Of a stretch of DNA of 8,067 nucleotides, positions 6,044-8,067 are shown in pieces. The stretch is from the NCBI GenBank assembly GCA_022572525.1, contig JACZVS010000019.1, forward strand, positions 1 to 8,067. The letters run 5' to 3'. The translations under genes were made by a program, and so were the position numbers. Source of the DNA: Nanobdellota archaeon. Lineage in GTDB: Archaea; Nanobdellota; Nanobdellia; Pacearchaeales; UBA12030. Each line of letters starts with the position of its first letter. Positions within the stretch are counted from its first letter, which is position 1. The notes beneath the pieces were generated by a model that did not search any database, was not told the origin of the DNA, and saw only the letters and a list, made by a program, of their open reading frames with translations.

Positions 6044-6826
6044 TTATAAATATTGAGCCATAGATTGAAGTATAGCATAAGCAGTTGCTTTCCTATCTTC
6101 TGCCTCTGTTATTGCACTTCCTATAACAAGTATTGAGTTGCTGCAATCTCTAACTGCTCTATCAGGAGTGTATAGTTGCTTCTGTCCAGCTCCGTGCTTC
6201 CCTTCCCACTCTATTCCGGGTGTTACATAAAGAAAATCAGAACCAAACTGCTTTTCCAATCCCCCAGCTTTATTAGCAGGGCATACAACTCCATCAAGAT
6301 TCCATTGTCTTGCAAGCTCTGTTCTTCTTGCAACAAGATCATCATATTTAACATTTAAACCCTGAATTGCTAAATCGGCGTCATCTAAACTCGTTAAAAC
6401 TGTTACACCAATAACTTTAGGCCTGTCAATTACCCACCTTTCTTTTCCCTCATAAGCACCCTCAAGTGCATTCATACACATTTCTTTTCCTCCTTCTATG
6501 TGTATACTGAACATTCTGACGGCTGGAACTGTTGCGGCTCTACTAGCACCGTAAACTGTTGGAGTTGTATCATGAAACTTTAAATCTAAGAAAATGTTTC
6601 CCTTCCGACCATAAGTTATGTCATGAATTGTTGTGTCATTAATTCTATCCACTACCCGAAAACCTTCCTCAGCTGCGGCAGTATGCAACTCTTTTCCAAC
6701 CTTAAAAAATCCAACATAGGCCGATAATTCATTTGCAAGAGTTACTGCAGCTGCGGCATCAGAAGTATCCAATGCTAAACAAACTCTTTCTCTTGCAGCC
6801 CTTTCCTTAGCTCTTAGTTCAACCAT
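6044..6826 (-). CDS. pyrF: Orotidine 5'-phosphate decarboxylase
   Basis: Decarboxylates OMP to UMP, the last step of the pathway. The open frame extends upstream to 6883 and overlaps carB, but I place the start at the ATG at 6826 (260 aa). The longer form would translate straight through the TATA element, and the chosen ATG sits 17 nt from that element exactly as pyrD does. Residues in this numbering: LALDTSD with D20, FKVGKE with K42, the catalytic DLKFHD with D81, K83 and D86, GVTVLTS at 140-146, VTPGI at 201-205 and VIGSAIT at 234-240. The last normally reads VIGRPIT or VVGRPI, whose arginine contacts the 5'-phosphate; here it is serine (S237). The 14 residues before DLKFHD contain an insertion relative to E. 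coli PyrF. Length is a little above the usual 230-245. Enzyme identity is clear; the effect of the lost arginine is not. Confidence 0.92.
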   Translation of the reverse strand: MVELRAKERAARERVCLALDTSDAAAAVTLANELSAYVGFFKVGKELHTAAAEEGFRVVDRINDTTIHDITYGRKGNIFLDLKFHDTTPTVYGASRAATVPAVRMFSIHIEGGKEMCMNALEGAYEGKERWVIDRPKVIGVTVLTSLDDADLAIQGLNVKYDDLVARRTELARQWNLDGVVCPANKAGGLEKQFGSDFLYVTPGIEWEGKHGAGQKQLYTPDRAVRDCSNSILVIGSAITEAEDRKATAYAILQSMAQYL

Positions 6827-6843
6827 TCTCTCAACCTTCTTCT

Positions 6844-6862
6844 TAGTGGGAAAAATATTTAA
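6844..6862 (-). promoter_or_regulatory. TATA-containing promoter element before pyrF (copy B)
   Basis: Minus strand reads TTAAATATTTTTCCCACTA, matching the pyrD element in 19 positions with one base deleted. It lies in the 43-nt gap between the carB stop and the chosen pyrF ATG, and CACTA ends 17 nt before that ATG. TTAAATA at 6856-6862 is the TATA box. The purine-rich stretch AAGAAGAAGG that follows gives a weak ribosome-binding site. It probably drives pyrF and the downstream pyrE-like gene. Confidence 0.7.
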
Positions 6863-6869
6863 GCCTTTG

Positions 6870-8067
6870 TTAAGAATACTCATCCCAAGCCTTTATCTTG
6901 AGATCTTCTTGCTTCTTCTTTGAAATGCTCTCTACAAATAAGTCGGCTAACTGCAAGTTTGTAAGAAGTGGGATTCCAAATTCTACAGCGGTCCTTCTTA
7001 TCAGATACTCGTCTTCTAGTTTTTTCTCACTGTGGTTCACTATGATATTTATTACAAGATCTAGTTTTCCATTCTTAATGTAATCAAGAACAGTAAGATC
7101 TTTCTCATGGATTTTGTGCAACATCTCGTTTTCTATCCCATTCTCTTTTAGGAACATGGAAGTATGCTCTGTTGCATAAATATTGAAATTTAATTCTTTT
7201 AGCTTTTTAACTGATTCAAGAAATTTGTATTTTGTTTTCTTCCCGCCAAGGCTGAGAAGAACATTACTTCTTGGAATCTTATTACCAGTAGAAATTATTG
7301 CTTTTAGAAATGCTTCGTAAACGTCATCTCCAAAGCATGCGACTTCTCCTGTTGAGGCCATCTCTACTCCAAGTATTGGATCAGCTCCCTTTAGTCTTGA
7401 GAAAGAAAACTGTGGAGCTTTAACTCCCACATAATCTAGATCAAGAGTTGATCTCTTTTCAACTTGCACGCCGAGTATTACTTTTGTTGCAATTTCTGCA
7501 AAGTTAACTTTTGAAACTTTTGAAATAAATGGAAAGCTTCTTGATGCTCTTAAATTGCATTCAATAACTTTTAGCTCATTATCTTTTGCAATAAATTGTA
7601 TATTGAAAGGCCCATTTATCTTTAGAGAACCGGCAATTTTTTTGGCTATTTCTCTTGCCCTTCTTATGGTCTCTAGATAAAGCTTTTGCGGAGGAAAGAT
7701 CATCGTGGAATCTCCAGAGTGTATGCCAGCATTTTCTACATGCTCAATCATTGCAGAAGTTACTATTTCTCCATTACATGCAACAGCATCTAATTCTATC
7801 TCTTTTGCTTCTGTTATGAATTTACTTAACACAACAGGGTGGTCTTCAGATAATATGGAAGCTTTTCGAAGAAAAGCTTCGAGATCTCCTTGGTTTAAGG
7901 CAACATTCATCGCAGATCCACTTAAGACATAAGAAGGCCTGATCAATACAGGGTAGCCTATCTTTTTGGCGAATGTTTTTGCTGAATCTAGATTAGTGAA
8001 TTCATTCCATTCTGGCTGATCGATCTTGAGCGTATCTAAAAGTCTTGAGAATTTATGGCGGTCTTCT
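6870..8067 (-). CDS. carB: Carbamoyl phosphate synthase large subunit, C-terminal part (5' end beyond the window)
   Basis: The last 398 residues of CarB, which makes carbamoyl phosphate from bicarbonate, ATP and glutamine-derived ammonia. The frame stays open to the right edge (it begins EDRHKFSRLLDTLKIDQPEW), so the ATG-like and TTG codons inside are not starts. Visible are part of the second ATP-grasp domain (YPVLIRPSYVLSGSAMNV, IELDAVA, EHVENAGIHSGDST, and VIECNLRASRSFPFISK with metal-binding E and N) and the C-terminal MGS-like allosteric domain, about the last 130 residues (IYATEHTSMFL, IRRTAVEFGIPLLTN). The ECNLRASRSFPF wording, DYVGVKAPQFSFSRL and the ending KIKAWDEYS resemble the CAD-like/Bacteroidota branch of CarB rather than the E. 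coli type (EVNPRASRTVPF). It is the first visible gene of the pyrimidine cluster; carA and pyrB are not in view. pyrF begins 43 nt after its stop. Confidence 0.95.
   Translation of the reverse strand, partial: EDRHKFSRLLDTLKIDQPEWNEFTNLDSAKTFAKKIGYPVLIRPSYVLSGSAMNVALNQGDLEAFLRKASILSEDHPVVLSKFITEAKEIELDAVACNGEIVTSAMIEHVENAGIHSGDSTMIFPPQKLYLETIRRAREIAKKIAGSLKINGPFNIQFIAKDNELKVIECNLRASRSFPFISKVSKVNFAEIATKVILGVQVEKRSTLDLDYVGVKAPQFSFSRLKGADPILGVEMASTGEVACFGDDVYEAFLKAIISTGNKIPRSNVLLSLGGKKTKYKFLESVKKLKELNFNIYATEHTSMFLKENGIENEMLHKIHEKDLTVLDYIKNGKLDLVINIIVNHSEKKLEDEYLIRRTAVEFGIPLLTNLQLADLFVESISKKKQEDLKIKAWDEYS

Noticed and set aside
6044..6050. TTTATAA just before the pyrE-like gene as a possible promoter
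   Set aside because: It ends only 11 nt before the ATG, so transcription would begin inside the gene. Cotranscription with pyrF is simpler.
6870..7946. A separate 358-residue CarB fragment beginning at the TTG at 7946
   Set aside because: The frame continues without a stop to the window edge with conserved CarB sequence, so this is an internal codon and not a start.

Overview
The window reads as two unlike pieces of DNA joined near 1.27-1.6 kb. Positions 1 to about 1.3 kb look like a Bacteroidota genome: a complete DHH/DHHA1 phosphoesterase of the NrnA type, preceded by a non-coding stretch with AACTAA-rich repeats, a small palindrome, a doubled AAATCTGT and a weak match to the Bacteroidota TTTG/TAnnTTTG promoter. 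From about 1.5 kb onward the sequence looks archaeal, probably from a small-genome DPANN-type lineage. The SMC ATPase end resembles archaeal SMC, and the start sites of the minus-strand genes are preceded by archaeal TATA boxes at suitable distances. The taxonomic readings come from sequence resemblance only; no search was run.

Layout: 1-249 non-coding; 250-1269 (+) nrnA-like gene; 1320-2702 (+) a 460-residue protein with two N-terminal membrane segments joined to the C-terminal coil and ATPase half of an SMC protein, with no Walker A half or hinge. From 2686 to the right edge a minus-strand pyrimidine cluster, in transcription order carB (5' end outside the window), pyrF, a divergent pyrE-like gene, pyrD and pyrC. 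The SMC-like gene and pyrC converge and overlap by 17 bp.

Together the minus-strand genes cover carbamoyl phosphate synthesis (CarB), dihydroorotate formation (PyrC), oxidation to orotate (PyrD, class 2 type), conversion to OMP (PyrE-like) and decarboxylation to UMP (PyrF). CarA and aspartate transcarbamoylase are not visible and may lie beyond the right edge. The cluster seems to be built as two pairs, pyrF-pyrE and pyrD-pyrC. Each pair is preceded by the same 19-nt element, which contains a TATA box, ends exactly 17 nt before the start codon and differs between copies by one inserted base.

Points most worth checking: whether the left part is an assembly chimera or a real transfer; the membrane-segment/SMC-half fusion; the duplicated promoter element; and substitutions at phosphate- or PRPP-binding positions in PyrF and the PyrE-like protein. 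I found no tRNA, rRNA, CRISPR array or insertion sequence.
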